NCBI RefSeq assembly: GCF_002879855.1
Contig: NZ_PNYB01000029.1
Span: 1 to 64,000, forward strand
Reading direction: 5' to 3'
Origin: Trinickia soli
Lineage (GTDB): Bacteria > Pseudomonadota > Gammaproteobacteria > Burkholderiales > Burkholderiaceae
Length of the DNA: 64,000 nucleotides
Shown: positions 19,941 through 28,079 of the stretch, piece after piece
How positions within the stretch are numbered: the stretch's first letter is position 1
Layout: each line of letters starts with the position of its first letter
Notes under the pieces: model-generated
Seen by the model: the letters and a program-made list of their open reading frames with translations, nothing else
The model's database searches: none
Told to the model about the DNA's origin: nothing
Position numbers and translations under genes: made by a program

Positions 19941-21230
19941 TCACGCGTAGCGGCGCATGAGCGGCGCTGCTGAAATGCCGTGCAGCACGATCGACACGGC
20001 GATGATGGACAGCACCCACGGAACCAGCGGCAACAATTGCGCGCGTGGCCCTTGCTCGAGCGCCAGCGTGAGGTAGTACAGGGACCCCACGCCGCGAATG
20101 CCGAACCAACTGATCAACCGGCGCTGGTGATGCGACGCTCGGGAGCCGATCAGCGCGAGTTGGGTCGCGGCCGGCCGGATCACGAACAGCAATATCGCGA
20201 CCAGGCCCGCGGCTGCCCAGGTGAGCATGTCCGCCCAGTAGCGGGAAACGAGGGCGCCGGTCAGCAGAATCAGTCCCGCTTCGGCGAGGTGTTCGAGCTC
20301 GACTGTGAATCCCATGACCGACTCCGCGACAAATGCAGGCGCTTTCTCGGGATGGGTGGAGGTGGCCTCGATATCCTTGCTGTCCACCACGCCGACCGCT
20401 TCCTTCGGCGTTTTCCGGCCGCTCGTGAGATGCTCGACGCGCCGCATCGCGACGCCCGCGGCGAACACGGCCAGAAATCCGTAGCTGTGAATGCCGAGCG
20501 CCACGCCATACGACAGCATGATCAGGCCAAGCGAGAAGAATCCTTCGAGGCCGAGCGCTTGCCCGTGACGGCTGCGCAGGAACGCGACGAGCCTGGCGGT
20601 GGCGAAGCCGAGCAACCAGCCGACGCCCGCACCCGAGGCGATGCCCCATGCAATGCCGCCAACCATGCGCCAGAGCGCTTCCGAAGTCGTGCCGGAACTG
20701 CACAAAAGCAGGCCGAGCATGGCGCACGGATAGGCAGTGCCGTCGTTGATCCCGCCTTCGCCCGACAATGAGAAACGCACCCGTTCGACGTCGCCCGCGT
20801 CGCGCACGCCGACCTCATGGGCGAGCACGGGGTCCGTCGGCGCGATCATCGCGCCCAGCAGTACCGCGACGCCGAGACTCAAATGCAATACCAGCACACC
20901 GAGCGCGGCGATCGCCGCAACGGTGAAGATCATCGCGACGACGCCAAGTCGCAGCGGCAGGATCCAACGGCGATCGGCGGGCGGGACACGCAGCCGCAGG
21001 CCGACGGCGAACAGCGAGATCAGCAGGCCGATTTCGGCGGCGATGCGCAAACGCGTAACGTCATCCGGCAATGTCATCGACAGGAAATCGGCGCCGGACG
21101 GTCCGATCAAAAATCCGATCCCGAGATACACCATGGCAGCACTCAGCGGCAGGCGCTTGAGCGACGATCCGATAAGCCCCATGAAAATCAGCAGGGATCC
21201 GAAGATGAGGCATCCGATCGTTTCGCTCAC
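19941..21230 (-). CDS. Cation:proton antiporter (CPA1/NhaP-type)
   Basis: 429 residues with about 12 predicted membrane segments. It has the sodium/proton exchanger signature GAMIAPTDPVLAHEVGV near residue 145 with the conserved TDP, and SGEGGINDGTA near 170, where the Asn-Asp pair is the usual ion-binding site. Exchanges Na+ or K+ for H+ across the inner membrane. GTG 21230 is chosen because GGAGGG lies 8 bp upstream and the hydrophobic N-terminus begins there; earlier in-frame starts add a polar segment. Confidence 0.88.
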   Translation of the reverse strand: MSETIGCLIFGSLLIFMGLIGSSLKRLPLSAAMVYLGIGFLIGPSGADFLSMTLPDDVTRLRIAAEIGLLISLFAVGLRLRVPPADRRWILPLRLGVVAMIFTVAAIAALGVLVLHLSLGVAVLLGAMIAPTDPVLAHEVGVRDAGDVERVRFSLSGEGGINDGTAYPCAMLGLLLCSSGTTSEALWRMVGGIAWGIASGAGVGWLLGFATARLVAFLRSRHGQALGLEGFFSLGLIMLSYGVALGIHSYGFLAVFAAGVAMRRVEHLTSGRKTPKEAVGVVDSKDIEATSTHPEKAPAFVAESVMGFTVELEHLAEAGLILLTGALVSRYWADMLTWAAAGLVAILLFVIRPAATQLALIGSRASHHQRRLISWFGIRGVGSLYYLTLALEQGPRAQLLPLVPWVLSIIAVSIVLHGISAAPLMRRYA

Positions 21231-21309
21231 TTTGAATTCCCTCCATGGATAACCTCGTACTCGCTGCGCCGGACAAACGCCTAGGGCCGGCAAAGCAGAC
21301 CGCCATTCA

Positions 21310-21325
21310 GGTACGGAACCGTACC
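21310..21325. promoter_or_regulatory. Palindrome upstream of PRC-barrel gene 1
   Basis: GGTACGGAACCGTACC, nearly perfect (7-bp arms, 2-bp centre). It is 109 bp before the PRC-barrel start and is matched, together with following bases GAYTTC, upstream of the second PRC-barrel gene at 31361-31376. Confidence 0.55.
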
Positions 21326-21434
21326 GACTTCCGCTGCCTGCACGCGCAGCGTTTCCTCGTGCGACGAGTACCGTTGTCGATGTGCGGACGGTGCACGCAA
21401 TGGGTATTCCTGGATCTTATCCAAGGAGGAGATC

Positions 21435-21866
21435 ATGAGGATGCGCCACACCCCCGATAGGTCTGGGGATGACAGCAAGGGGAAGGGGGGCAGCGCTGCC
21501 GAACGCGACGCCGTCGACGACGGCGGTCATGTGGTCACGACCGCGAATGCATTGAAGGACAGCAAGATCATCGCGTCGGACGGTGAGGCTATCGGAAAGG
21601 TGTTCGACATCGTGCTCGATTTGCATGGCAGCAGAATTGCCTACGTGGTTGTTTCCAGCGGAGGCATTGGCGAGATGCTTTGCGCCATTCCGTGGAACGC
21701 GATGAAATACGATGCCGACGGCAAATGTTTCCATCTTGATGTGACCGCCGCTCATGTCAACGCCACCCCGGGTTTCGACGACGAGCATCGGCCGGCGATG
21801 ACGCCATCGCCGTGGGGTTTGTCGATTCACCAGTACTACAACCGGACGCCCTACTGGATCGAATGA
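21435..21866 (+). CDS. PRC-barrel domain protein 1
   Basis: 143 residues. After a polar N-terminus the PRC-barrel spans about residues 35-105: ANALKDSKIIASDGEAIGKV, FDIVLDLHGSRIAYVVVSSG, and CAIPWNAMKYD. The C-terminal PWGLSIHQYYNRTPYWIE tail is shared with the paralogue at 30801-31271. PRC barrels bind partner proteins in ribosome maturation and photosynthetic reaction centres; the role here is unknown, often stress-linked by context. A strong AAGGAGGAGATC ribosome binding site precedes the ATG. Confidence 0.88.
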   Translation: MRMRHTPDRSGDDSKGKGGSAAERDAVDDGGHVVTTANALKDSKIIASDGEAIGKVFDIVLDLHGSRIAYVVVSSGGIGEMLCAIPWNAMKYDADGKCFHLDVTAAHVNATPGFDDEHRPAMTPSPWGLSIHQYYNRTPYWIE

Positions 21867-21918
21867 CACCATGTCCCGTAGATCTGCATCAGGCCAATAC
21901 GATGCCGCGCAATGACCG

Positions 21919-22638
21919 CTAGAGTCGCTTCAAATCGGGAAGCAGGCGATCGAATTCGCGCTTGACCACGGCGTAGCATTCGCAGACGCGTTTTTCGAGG
22001 CCTGCCCGGTCGAGTACTTCGATATGGCCGTAGTTGTAGCGGATGAGCCCCGCGTCTTGCAGCTTCAACGCCGCTTCCGTCACGCCCGATCGACGCACGC
22101 CCAGCATGTTGGCAATGAGTTCCTGCGTCATGCGCAGTTCGTTCGAAGGAAGCCGGTCGAGGCTGAGCAGCAGCCAGCGGCACAGTTGCTGATCGATCGA
22201 GTGATGGCGGTTGCACACCGCGGTCTGTGCCATCTGCGTGATGAGCGCCTGCGTATAGCGCAGCAACAGGCGCTGCATCGCGTTGCCGCGCCGGAATTCT
22301 GCTTTCAGAATGGTCGCTTCGAGCCGATAGGCCTGCCCGGCGCATTGCACGACGGCCCGGCTCGGCGTGGTTTCGCCGCCCATGAACAGCGAGACGCCGA
22401 TCATGCCTTCGTGGCCGACGATCGCGATTTCCGCGGACGAGCCGTCCTCCATCACATAGAGCAGGGAAACGATCGACGTGGTCGGAAAGTAGACGTGATG
22501 AAGCTGGCCGCCCGATTCGTACAGCACTTTTCCCAACGGCATCTCGACGAGCGTCAGGTGCGGGCCGATGCGGGCACGCTCGTCTTCCGGTAGCACGGCA
22601 AGCAGGTGATTTTCGATGAAGAGCGGGGTGTCCGGCAT
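21919..22638 (-). CDS. Crp/Fnr-family transcriptional regulator 1
   Basis: 239 residues. The N-terminal cyclic-nucleotide-binding fold (about 15-130) has MPLGKVLYESG and the cassette MGGETTPSRAVVQ, where classical Crp has a cAMP-binding pocket. A dimer helix (RLLLRYTQALITQMAQTAVC) and a winged helix with ELIANMLGVRRSGVTEAALK follow. There is no N-terminal Fnr-type cysteine cluster, so the ligand is unknown. Almost superimposable on the regulator at 29915-30634. AGGAG lies 7 bp before ATG 22638. Confidence 0.9.
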   Translation of the reverse strand: MPDTPLFIENHLLAVLPEDERARIGPHLTLVEMPLGKVLYESGGQLHHVYFPTTSIVSLLYVMEDGSSAEIAIVGHEGMIGVSLFMGGETTPSRAVVQCAGQAYRLEATILKAEFRRGNAMQRLLLRYTQALITQMAQTAVCNRHHSIDQQLCRWLLLSLDRLPSNELRMTQELIANMLGVRRSGVTEAALKLQDAGLIRYNYGHIEVLDRAGLEKRVCECYAVVKREFDRLLPDLKRL

Positions 22639-23113
22639 GCCTGGCTCCTGCACGTGCGCCCGGGTAACGACGGAGGATCCGGCCGACGGGGCGCAGCAGC
22701 AATCGGCAAGACGAGCCACTCAAATCCGGGATGACCGCTCGAACCCGAATCGGCGTCCAAAAATTATAGTGTCGATACATGTCTCATCAAGGTGTGCGCG
22801 ACCACGCACGCTCGATCTGGAACCGATATTGGCGAGCCGGCGCAACCTGTCCCCGTAGCGCCTGCGAAATCGCCCCCGGGATCCTCAATGGCGACGCCGG
22901 TCCGCCGTTCGCACTGGCTCGGCAAAGGTCCTTCAGCGTACAGACACGCCATCTCGTTGACATGAAGATGACTCTTACAAGCATTCATTCGTACGTGATC
23001 TCTCTCTTCACGATCATCGACCTGGCCCGGATCAGTGGAAATTGATTTTGTCATTCGTCGCCGATCGATCGAGCGAAGTGCCACGCCCGAGTGCAACCGG
23101 GAAGGAGAGCAAC
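22639..23113. other. Divergent regulatory region with element C
   Basis: About 475 bases between the Crp-like gene (minus) and a lipoprotein gene (plus). It holds the 22-nt element at 22924-22945 and, right behind it, a possible promoter starting TTGACA at 22957. A 27-codon ATG frame (22965 to the TGA at 23043) follows without a ribosome binding site, and no longer gene is credible. Confidence 0.4.
22924..22945 (+). promoter_or_regulatory. Shared 22-nt element, copy C
   Basis: Begins AAAGGTCC and ends GTACAGAC; aligns without gaps with copies A and B. It lies 168 bp upstream of the lipoprotein gene at 23114. Confidence 0.5.
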
Positions 23114-23350
23114 ATGCGTATGTCGATCTATTTGTCTGCTGCGGCTATGACGGCCGCACTGGCCGGATGCCTTTGGGTACCCGGCGACGGCAATCGCGGT
23201 GATCGCAACGGGGGGTATGGCGGCGACTATGGCGATCGTCATGACAGTGGGTGGCATCAAGGCCGCTCCTCCGGCGGCGAAAACATGAATCGGTCGAGGC
23301 GTTCGAACGACGAGGAGCCGCATGGGCCCCGGCGGGGAGAAGGATGGTAA
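23114..23350 (+). CDS. Small Gly/Asp/Arg-rich lipoprotein
   Basis: 78 residues. The N-terminal signal MRMSIYLSAAAMTAALAGC has a lipobox LAGC with Cys19, so the mature protein is probably lipid-anchored in the envelope. The rest is low complexity (GDGNRGDRNGGYGGDYGDRH) and strongly hydrophilic. GGAAGGAGAGCAAC precedes the ATG. The function is unknown; such proteins are common in Burkholderiaceae stress loci. Confidence 0.7.
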   Translation: MRMSIYLSAAAMTAALAGCLWVPGDGNRGDRNGGYGGDYGDRHDSGWHQGRSSGGENMNRSRRSNDEEPHGPRRGEGW

Positions 23351-23606
23351 GTCGGTCATTCATCGAGGGTGCGGGAGGCGTGTGGCCGGGTAACCCGACG
23401 AAAGTCGAGACGCACCGGTTACGTAACATATCCCCGGGCCGGGCCTTTCTCCCAAGCGCATTCGAAACCGATATCCGGCACAACCGCGCAAGTCTTCGTC
23501 ATGGCAGAACGCCGGATACCGCTGCCAGCTTCGTCAGTGCGGCTCTGCGGCCTACGCGTCGCGCCGCAGAACAGACCAGACGGGTTTCTCACTTAAAGGA
23601 GTTGTC

Positions 23607-23681
23607 ATGAACAACATCATATGGATCGTTGGAGCTGTAGTCATTATTCTGTTTGTCCTCGGCTATTTCGGCTTGAGATAA
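23607..23681 (+). CDS. 24-residue membrane microprotein
   Basis: Starts MNNIIWIVGAVVIIL and ends GYFGLR; essentially one hydrophobic membrane helix with a terminal Arg. AAAGGAGTTGTC places an excellent ribosome binding site before the ATG, and a TAA ends it. The design (short polar start, Trp, helix, GLR tail) looks selected rather than random. No partner is known; the neighbours are envelope and stress genes. Confidence 0.6.
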   Translation: MNNIIWIVGAVVIILFVLGYFGLR

Positions 23682-23810
23682 ACCCCTGGTTCACGTGCTC
23701 GTCGCGCGGTGGCCGACCACGACCGGAATGACCCACGCCTGTGCCTGTGCAGCGCCACGGGGGCCGCCGTGGCGACCCGGGAGTCATCACGTCGCGGCGT
23801 GGTCCGCGAT

Positions 23811-24128
23811 TCAACGTTTGGGACCCTTCATACCTTCGGTTTCCATGGCCGCATTGCGTTCCTCGCTCGCCTCAATGGGTTCCATGTCCTCATCGATGGA
23901 AGCCGTCGCGCGCTCCGTGGCTGCCCTGGTTTCGTCGACGGTGGCGCCCGGTTCTCCGTTTTCGTTGTCCGGGGGCGACAGCATGTCTTCAAGCATGGCC
24001 TTCAGCTCCGGCGTGTCCCACGGCTCGCCGTGCTGCTTTTTCCTTTTGATGTAATGCCTGACTTCTGCGTCTTGCTCCGGGGTCAAGGGAAGACCGCGAA
24101 ACGTGCTTTGAGGGTTAGCGTCGGCCAT
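23811..24128 (-). CDS. Acidic hypothetical protein (105 aa)
   Basis: 105 residues starting MADANPQSTFRGLPLTPEQD. A basic HYIKRKKQHG segment is followed by a very acidic tail (PPDNENGEPGATVDE, SIDEDMEPIEASEERN). No cysteine or membrane segment, probably partly disordered. ATG 24128 is chosen after GGGAGCAGCACC; the open frame reaches further upstream but into the lipoprotein promoter region. It is divergent from the phospholipase D-like gene. Family not recognised. Confidence 0.65.
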   Translation of the reverse strand: MADANPQSTFRGLPLTPEQDAEVRHYIKRKKQHGEPWDTPELKAMLEDMLSPPDNENGEPGATVDETRAATERATASIDEDMEPIEASEERNAAMETEGMKGPKR

Positions 24129-24353
24129 GGTGCTGCTCCCGGGTTGGATCTGTTTCGAGTGTAGCCCTGTTGCGGTCGGGAAGCGCGTATTTTCGGGCTG
24201 TGTATCGACAGAGCCGAAGAAGTCAGCACGACCTACCGCGTGCAGTTCGAATACGACGCTGCGACCGTCGGTCCCGGATGCTTGCAGGTAACGCATCGCG
24301 CGGATCAGGCGAAATACATCGGAGGAATGCGCGGCGGTGCTTCGGGGAAGTCG

Positions 24354-25748
24354 ATGATGATGCGAGTACTGAAGGGCATTGCGACCGCAGCCTGCTGCCT
24401 GACGATCGCAGGCGGTTGCGCAAGCCTGCCCGATACCTGGTTCCTGGGCGATCGCTACGCCGCCCAGGCGGCGCGTTTTCAAACTGCGTGGGGGCCGCTA
24501 TCGGCGAAACGCAGCGCTGCCATTGTCGCGAACCTCGAACGCAACGCCGACGATACGACGCTTCTGGACAAGCAGATTGCACTCGCGCAAACCATCACGG
24601 GCAGTCCGCTCGTCGTCGGCAACCAGGTCCGCTTGTTGCAGGATGGTCCGACGACGTACCAGGCCATGTTTGCGGCCATGGCCGCGGCGAAAGATCACAT
24701 CAACCTGGAGACGTTCGGCATTGACGACAGTGAAGTAGGCCGACGTTTCGCCGATGTGTTGATCGCCCAGCAAGCGCGCGGTGTCCAGGTGAATCTGATC
24801 TACGACAGCGTCGGTGCGTTTGGCACGCCCAAATCGTATTTCGATCGACTGCGGGCCGCCGGAATACGGGTGGTCGAATTCAATCCGGTGAATCCGTTGT
24901 CGACGCACAAGGCCTGGACGCTGAATCATCGCGATCACCGCAAACTCCTGATTGTCGATGGGCGCACTGCGTTCCTTGGCGGCATCAACATCAGTAGCGT
25001 CTACTCGAGCGGATCTTCCGGTAAACGTCGTTCGGACTCGACCGGCGCCGCCGCAGCGCTCGGATGGCGCGACACCGACGTGCAGATCAGCGGCCCGATC
25101 GTCGCTGAATTTCAGAAACTATTCATGGTCAGCTGGAACAGGCAGAACGGAAAACCGCTGACCGATCGTCACTATTTTCCTGCGTTGTTGCCTCAGGGCC
25201 AGGAAATCGTTCGCGCCGTTGGAAGCACGCCAGATGATCCGTTCAGTCTCATTTACCTGATGCTCATCGCAGCGATCACCAATGCGCAACGACGTGTCTA
25301 CATCACCAACGCCTACTTCGTCCCTGATCCGCAACTGGTCAAGGCGTTGGTCGACGCTGCGAAGCGCGGCGTCGACGTCCGACTGATTCTGCCCGGCAAA
25401 TCCGATTCGGCATCGGCGTTTTATGCCGGCCGCTCGCACTACCAGGCTCTGCTGGACGCGGGCGTCAAAATCTACGAGCGGCGGGGCGCGCTGCTGCACG
25501 CGAAAACCGCAATCGTGGATGGCGTGTGGTCATGTGTCGGTTCCAGCAACCTCGATTGGCGCAGCGCGCTGGACAACGATGAAATCAATGCAGTCATCTT
25601 GAGTCCGACATTCGCGCAAAGAATGGAGACCGCTTTCGCCGACGACATGGCCGCCTCCGATGAAATCAGTCAGGAGAGCTGGAAGCACAGGTCCTTGATA
25701 CTGCGCCTCAAAGAGTGGACAGCCCGGTTGTGGGGCCGTCTTCTATAG
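24354..25748 (+). CDS. Phospholipase D / cardiolipin synthase-like lipoprotein
   Basis: 464 residues. Two HKD motifs define a phospholipase D superfamily pair: HRKLLIVDGRTAFLGGINIS near residue 200 and HAKTAIVDGVWSCVGSSNLD near 385. ClsC/YmdC-type cardiolipin synthases share this layout. The N-terminus RVLKGIATAACCLTIAGGCA carries a lipobox, so it is likely a lipoprotein facing the periplasm. Three consecutive ATGs (24354, 24357, 24360) make the exact start ambiguous. Probably acts on phospholipids. Confidence 0.88.
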   Translation: MMMRVLKGIATAACCLTIAGGCASLPDTWFLGDRYAAQAARFQTAWGPLSAKRSAAIVANLERNADDTTLLDKQIALAQTITGSPLVVGNQVRLLQDGPTTYQAMFAAMAAAKDHINLETFGIDDSEVGRRFADVLIAQQARGVQVNLIYDSVGAFGTPKSYFDRLRAAGIRVVEFNPVNPLSTHKAWTLNHRDHRKLLIVDGRTAFLGGINISSVYSSGSSGKRRSDSTGAAAALGWRDTDVQISGPIVAEFQKLFMVSWNRQNGKPLTDRHYFPALLPQGQEIVRAVGSTPDDPFSLIYLMLIAAITNAQRRVYITNAYFVPDPQLVKALVDAAKRGVDVRLILPGKSDSASAFYAGRSHYQALLDAGVKIYERRGALLHAKTAIVDGVWSCVGSSNLDWRSALDNDEINAVILSPTFAQRMETAFADDMAASDEISQESWKHRSLILRLKEWTARLWGRLL

Positions 25749-25845
25749 TCGCTTGCGGGTGCCACGTAAGGCCGCGATCGTGCGGCGGCGCTCACGGTCT
25801 GTTGAACGACGCATCGGCGAAGTCCGATCGCGCCGGATCTATCTG

Positions 25846-27828
25846 TTACCCCGTCACGCCTTCGTCTTGAGGTTGAGGGCCGACTGCCCCGACTGTGCCC
25901 GTCGCGGCAAGGCATGCGCTGACCATCTCTCGAACGGAAATAACGTAGTGGTCGGCGCCGATCGCGTTCTGAAGGTCTTCGCTCCACTGATCCGCTCCGT
26001 CCGCCGGCCACAGGCCTACGACGATCGATGCGTTCGGCAAGCGTTGCCGCAGGCGTCGCAGCAGGTAGCGCAAGTGCGATGGAATACCCTCGATGCTGAG
26101 ATAGAAGATGCACGCCACCGTCACCGCGGTGACGTCCAGACTGGCGATTCGCGCGCGCGAGACAGCATCGTCCGGGACGACCCGACAATCGCGATTGTGC
26201 TTTCTCAGAAGCTGAACGAGGATCGTCGATGCCAATTCGTCGAGCGGGCCCCTTCCTGCTATGCAAAGAATCTGATTGTCGGCGCGCTGCGAGATCGAAG
26301 TGTCTGCGTCGGTCGGCGGGATGGGAGGGATGAGGGAGGGCGGCACCTCGTGTTCAGCGCCGGAGGGCGCCAACGCGCTCGGATTGTCATCGGCAGCGGC
26401 CGGTGTCGGCTCAATATCCGCGAAGCCGTCCAGACCCTCGATGAGGTCCGTCGCAGCGTTCTGGATTCGAGTCAGTTGTGCGGCTGTGACACGGCCGCGC
26501 ATTACATCGTCGGCTGCAAGCTGCAATCCCTTGATGGCGACCTCGTCGTAATAGGTGGAGAGCGACCGATCGCGCAGCAGGATCTCCGCTTGCTCCAGTG
26601 CTTCATCGGGGTCGCCGGCGAGCGCGCGCTGGTAGAAATTTTCGATCGGGGTCAGCGCTGGTTGGTCGCCGAGCAGCACGTCGAGAAATTCGAGCCGGGT
26701 AACGTGGCGACCGAGAACCAGAACGCAAAGCGTGAGCGGGGTGGACAGGATGAGTCCCACAGGCCCCCATATCCAGCTCCAGAAAATCGCGGCAACGACG
26801 ACCGAAAACGGGGAGAGGCCCGTGCTATGTCCGTATAGCAAGGGCTCGACGGCTTGACCGACCAGCAACTCGACCGTCAGAAAAAGCGTGAGCGACCAGA
26901 TCGCCATCGACCATCCGGGACTGACTGCGGCTGCGAGTACGGTAGCCAGGAGTGCCGATATCCAAATACCCACGTAGGGCACAAGGCGCAACAGCGCGGC
27001 CAGAATGCCCCACAGCACGGGATTGGGTACGCCAATGAAGAACAGGCCTGTGCCGATGACCACACCCACCCCGGTATTCACGGCAAGTTGCGAGACGAAA
27101 TACCGGCTGAGGCGCCGCGCGGCCTCGTCCATGGCTGTCGTCGTGCGGTGCAGATCTCGTGAGCCGAACAACCTGATCGCTCGATCCCGTAGATCGTCGC
27201 GCTGAAGCAAGATGACAATAGTGACGACGAATACGATGAAGGTCGTTTCAAGCGGACGGACGGCTGGGGCCAGCACGCGCCCGATAAGCTGAAAGGCGGT
27301 GGGAACCGGCTCGCGCACCTCGACCGGAAGCGCGGCCGTGGGTGGGTTCGCGGACGTAGCGGAGGCGGGCTCGCGAGTGGGTTGTGGGTGACGGGTTGTT
27401 GCCTGTTGAAGCGCATCGCCAGCGGCGGCGGCCAGATCGTTCAATTTTCCAAGCGTCAGCGCGCGGGCCGCATCGATCTTCGTTTCTATCGTCGCCTGAT
27501 ACCGGGGAATGCCGACAGCGAGGTTGCTCAACTGGGTGGCGATGGCGCCGCCAAGCAGGACGATCACCGAGAGTGAAATCAATACGGCGACGAAAACCGC
27601 AGCGATACGTCCGAGCCGGATGCGGATCAGAACATTGACCAGCGGCGAAACGAGGAAGCTCAACAGAATGGCGAACGTGACGGGGACCAGAATCTCCCGC
27701 GCAAAATAGAGGCTCGCGACGACCGCCAGCCCGACGGCGAGCGTGATCAAGCCCTGCACGCCCGGCGTTTCAGAAGGCCCGACTTGCGTTGCCGGCCTCG
27801 TAGGACGCGGTTCCATCGACTTGGACAT
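25846..27828 (-). CDS. AI-2E family transporter with extra C-terminal domain
   Basis: 660 residues, against about 350-380 for ordinary members. Residues 20-400 are the multi-span PF01594-type permease (FAILLSFLVSPLVNVLIR; GVPNPVLWGILAALLRLVPYVG; VEPLLYGHSTGLSPF). The C-terminal third is soluble. Residues about 520-640 resemble a cobalamin-binding-type Rossmann fold, including SIEGIPSHLRYLLRRLRQRL then PNASIVVGLW. The substrate is not established for this family. ATG 27828 is used; an in-frame start eight codons upstream is possible. It lies 251 bp after the XRE-Crp gene on the same strand. Confidence 0.85.
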   Translation of the reverse strand: MSKSMEPRPTRPATQVGPSETPGVQGLITLAVGLAVVASLYFAREILVPVTFAILLSFLVSPLVNVLIRIRLGRIAAVFVAVLISLSVIVLLGGAIATQLSNLAVGIPRYQATIETKIDAARALTLGKLNDLAAAAGDALQQATTRHPQPTREPASATSANPPTAALPVEVREPVPTAFQLIGRVLAPAVRPLETTFIVFVVTIVILLQRDDLRDRAIRLFGSRDLHRTTTAMDEAARRLSRYFVSQLAVNTGVGVVIGTGLFFIGVPNPVLWGILAALLRLVPYVGIWISALLATVLAAAVSPGWSMAIWSLTLFLTVELLVGQAVEPLLYGHSTGLSPFSVVVAAIFWSWIWGPVGLILSTPLTLCVLVLGRHVTRLEFLDVLLGDQPALTPIENFYQRALAGDPDEALEQAEILLRDRSLSTYYDEVAIKGLQLAADDVMRGRVTAAQLTRIQNAATDLIEGLDGFADIEPTPAAADDNPSALAPSGAEHEVPPSLIPPIPPTDADTSISQRADNQILCIAGRGPLDELASTILVQLLRKHNRDCRVVPDDAVSRARIASLDVTAVTVACIFYLSIEGIPSHLRYLLRRLRQRLPNASIVVGLWPADGADQWSEDLQNAIGADHYVISVREMVSACLAATGTVGAVGPQPQDEGVTG

Positions 27829-28079
27829 GACTGCCGGTGCTCGCAAATGCACTCATTTTCGCGGGTGATTCCGGCTAGAGCGGGGGAGTGACGAATAGCC
27901 CGGGTAGCACGTCGAAAGAAACGCGGAGCGCGCAACGGCTTGCGACAGCCGGAACGCGGCGGTAAGCGGAATAATATCCCTCGCGATCTCGCGGAATCAG
28001 TGTGACGCTACGCCATCGGGCGTGCGGATGCCGTACGACAGCGTACAGTGAACGGGCGCGCAACTTCTGCGCCGTCCGG

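Noticed and set aside
22779..23045. 88-codon plus-strand frame containing element C
   Set aside because: No ribosome binding site, poor codon pattern, and it overlaps the shared regulatory element.
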